Shown piece after piece: positions 63,969 to 64,000 of a stretch of DNA of 64,000 nucleotides. The stretch's first letter is position 1. Every line of letters starts with the position of its first letter. Origin of the DNA: Anoplolepis gracilipes (lineage: Eukaryota > Arthropoda > Insecta > Hymenoptera > Formicidae). Below the pieces are notes generated by a model. The model searched no databases, was not told where the DNA came from, and was given only the letters and a program-made list of their open reading frames with translations. The position numbers and the translations under genes are program-made. The stretch is taken from contig NC_132972.1 in assembly GCF_047496725.1 (NCBI RefSeq), positions 7,831,501 to 7,895,500 of the forward strand, given 5' to 3'.

Positions 63969-64000
63969 AAAAGTGAAAGATAAGGAAATTTACGTGAAAA

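Larger units (their letters stand above)
62428..64000. other. unique noncoding stretch to window end
   Basis: 62690-63420 is GC-richer unique DNA with GAGC/GAAC tetramers at 63138-63157 and alternating CG at 63311-63328. 63430-63930 is AT-rich. No gene recognised. Confidence 0.5.

Overview
This window looks like noncoding DNA from an insect nuclear genome, most likely a hymenopteran and possibly an ant. That assignment is an inference from style, not from a diagnostic gene. The sequence alternates AT-rich blocks with GC-richer, CpG-rich blocks. It is packed with long (CT)n/(GA)n, (TA)n, (CA)n, (TCG)n and homopolymer arrays, and it carries several short families of DNA-transposon-like repeats. 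I found no protein-coding gene I can call with confidence, and no rRNA, tRNA or CRISPR. The longest open frames are low-complexity readings of microsatellites or stop-poor GC-rich DNA, and they usually overlap on both strands.

Layout. 1-7150: GC-richer unique DNA with many CT/GA arrays and one diverged tandem duplication. 7150-8400: a 907-bp terminal-inverted-repeat element (A1) inserted into one unit of an older ~150-bp tandem duplication. 8400-11000: unique DNA with a strong candidate recursive splice site at 8991/8992. 10960-11500: a cluster of GGGTGTC-type transposon ends. 12000-15700: a TTC array, AT-rich DNA and a 160-bp TCG array. 15700-30100: mixed unique DNA, microsatellites, a strong inverted repeat at 21312-21391 and a second local duplication. 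30100-33700: the first member of repeat family B plus two members of a palindromic family C, with a weak candidate first coding exon at 32507-32594. 35170-40220: two more B copies and a ~170-bp TA array. 41448-42355: A2, an inverted and nearly equal-length relative of A1. 42360-52560: unique DNA with hairpins, palindromes and TA/CT arrays. 52560-64000: three more B copies (one carrying a nested insertion), a 91-bp CA array, a possible retroelement relic, a coding-like minus-strand frame at 61292-61582, and a G-rich tract near the end.

Overall the window is best read as part of a long intron or a gene-poor intergenic region shaped by repeats. The candidate recursive splice site and the candidate exon donor both point to a plus-strand transcription unit crossing the window. 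This rests on sequence motifs only. The most solid results are the internally verifiable transposon families: terminal inverted repeats, target-site duplications, a paralogous unoccupied site and a nested insertion.
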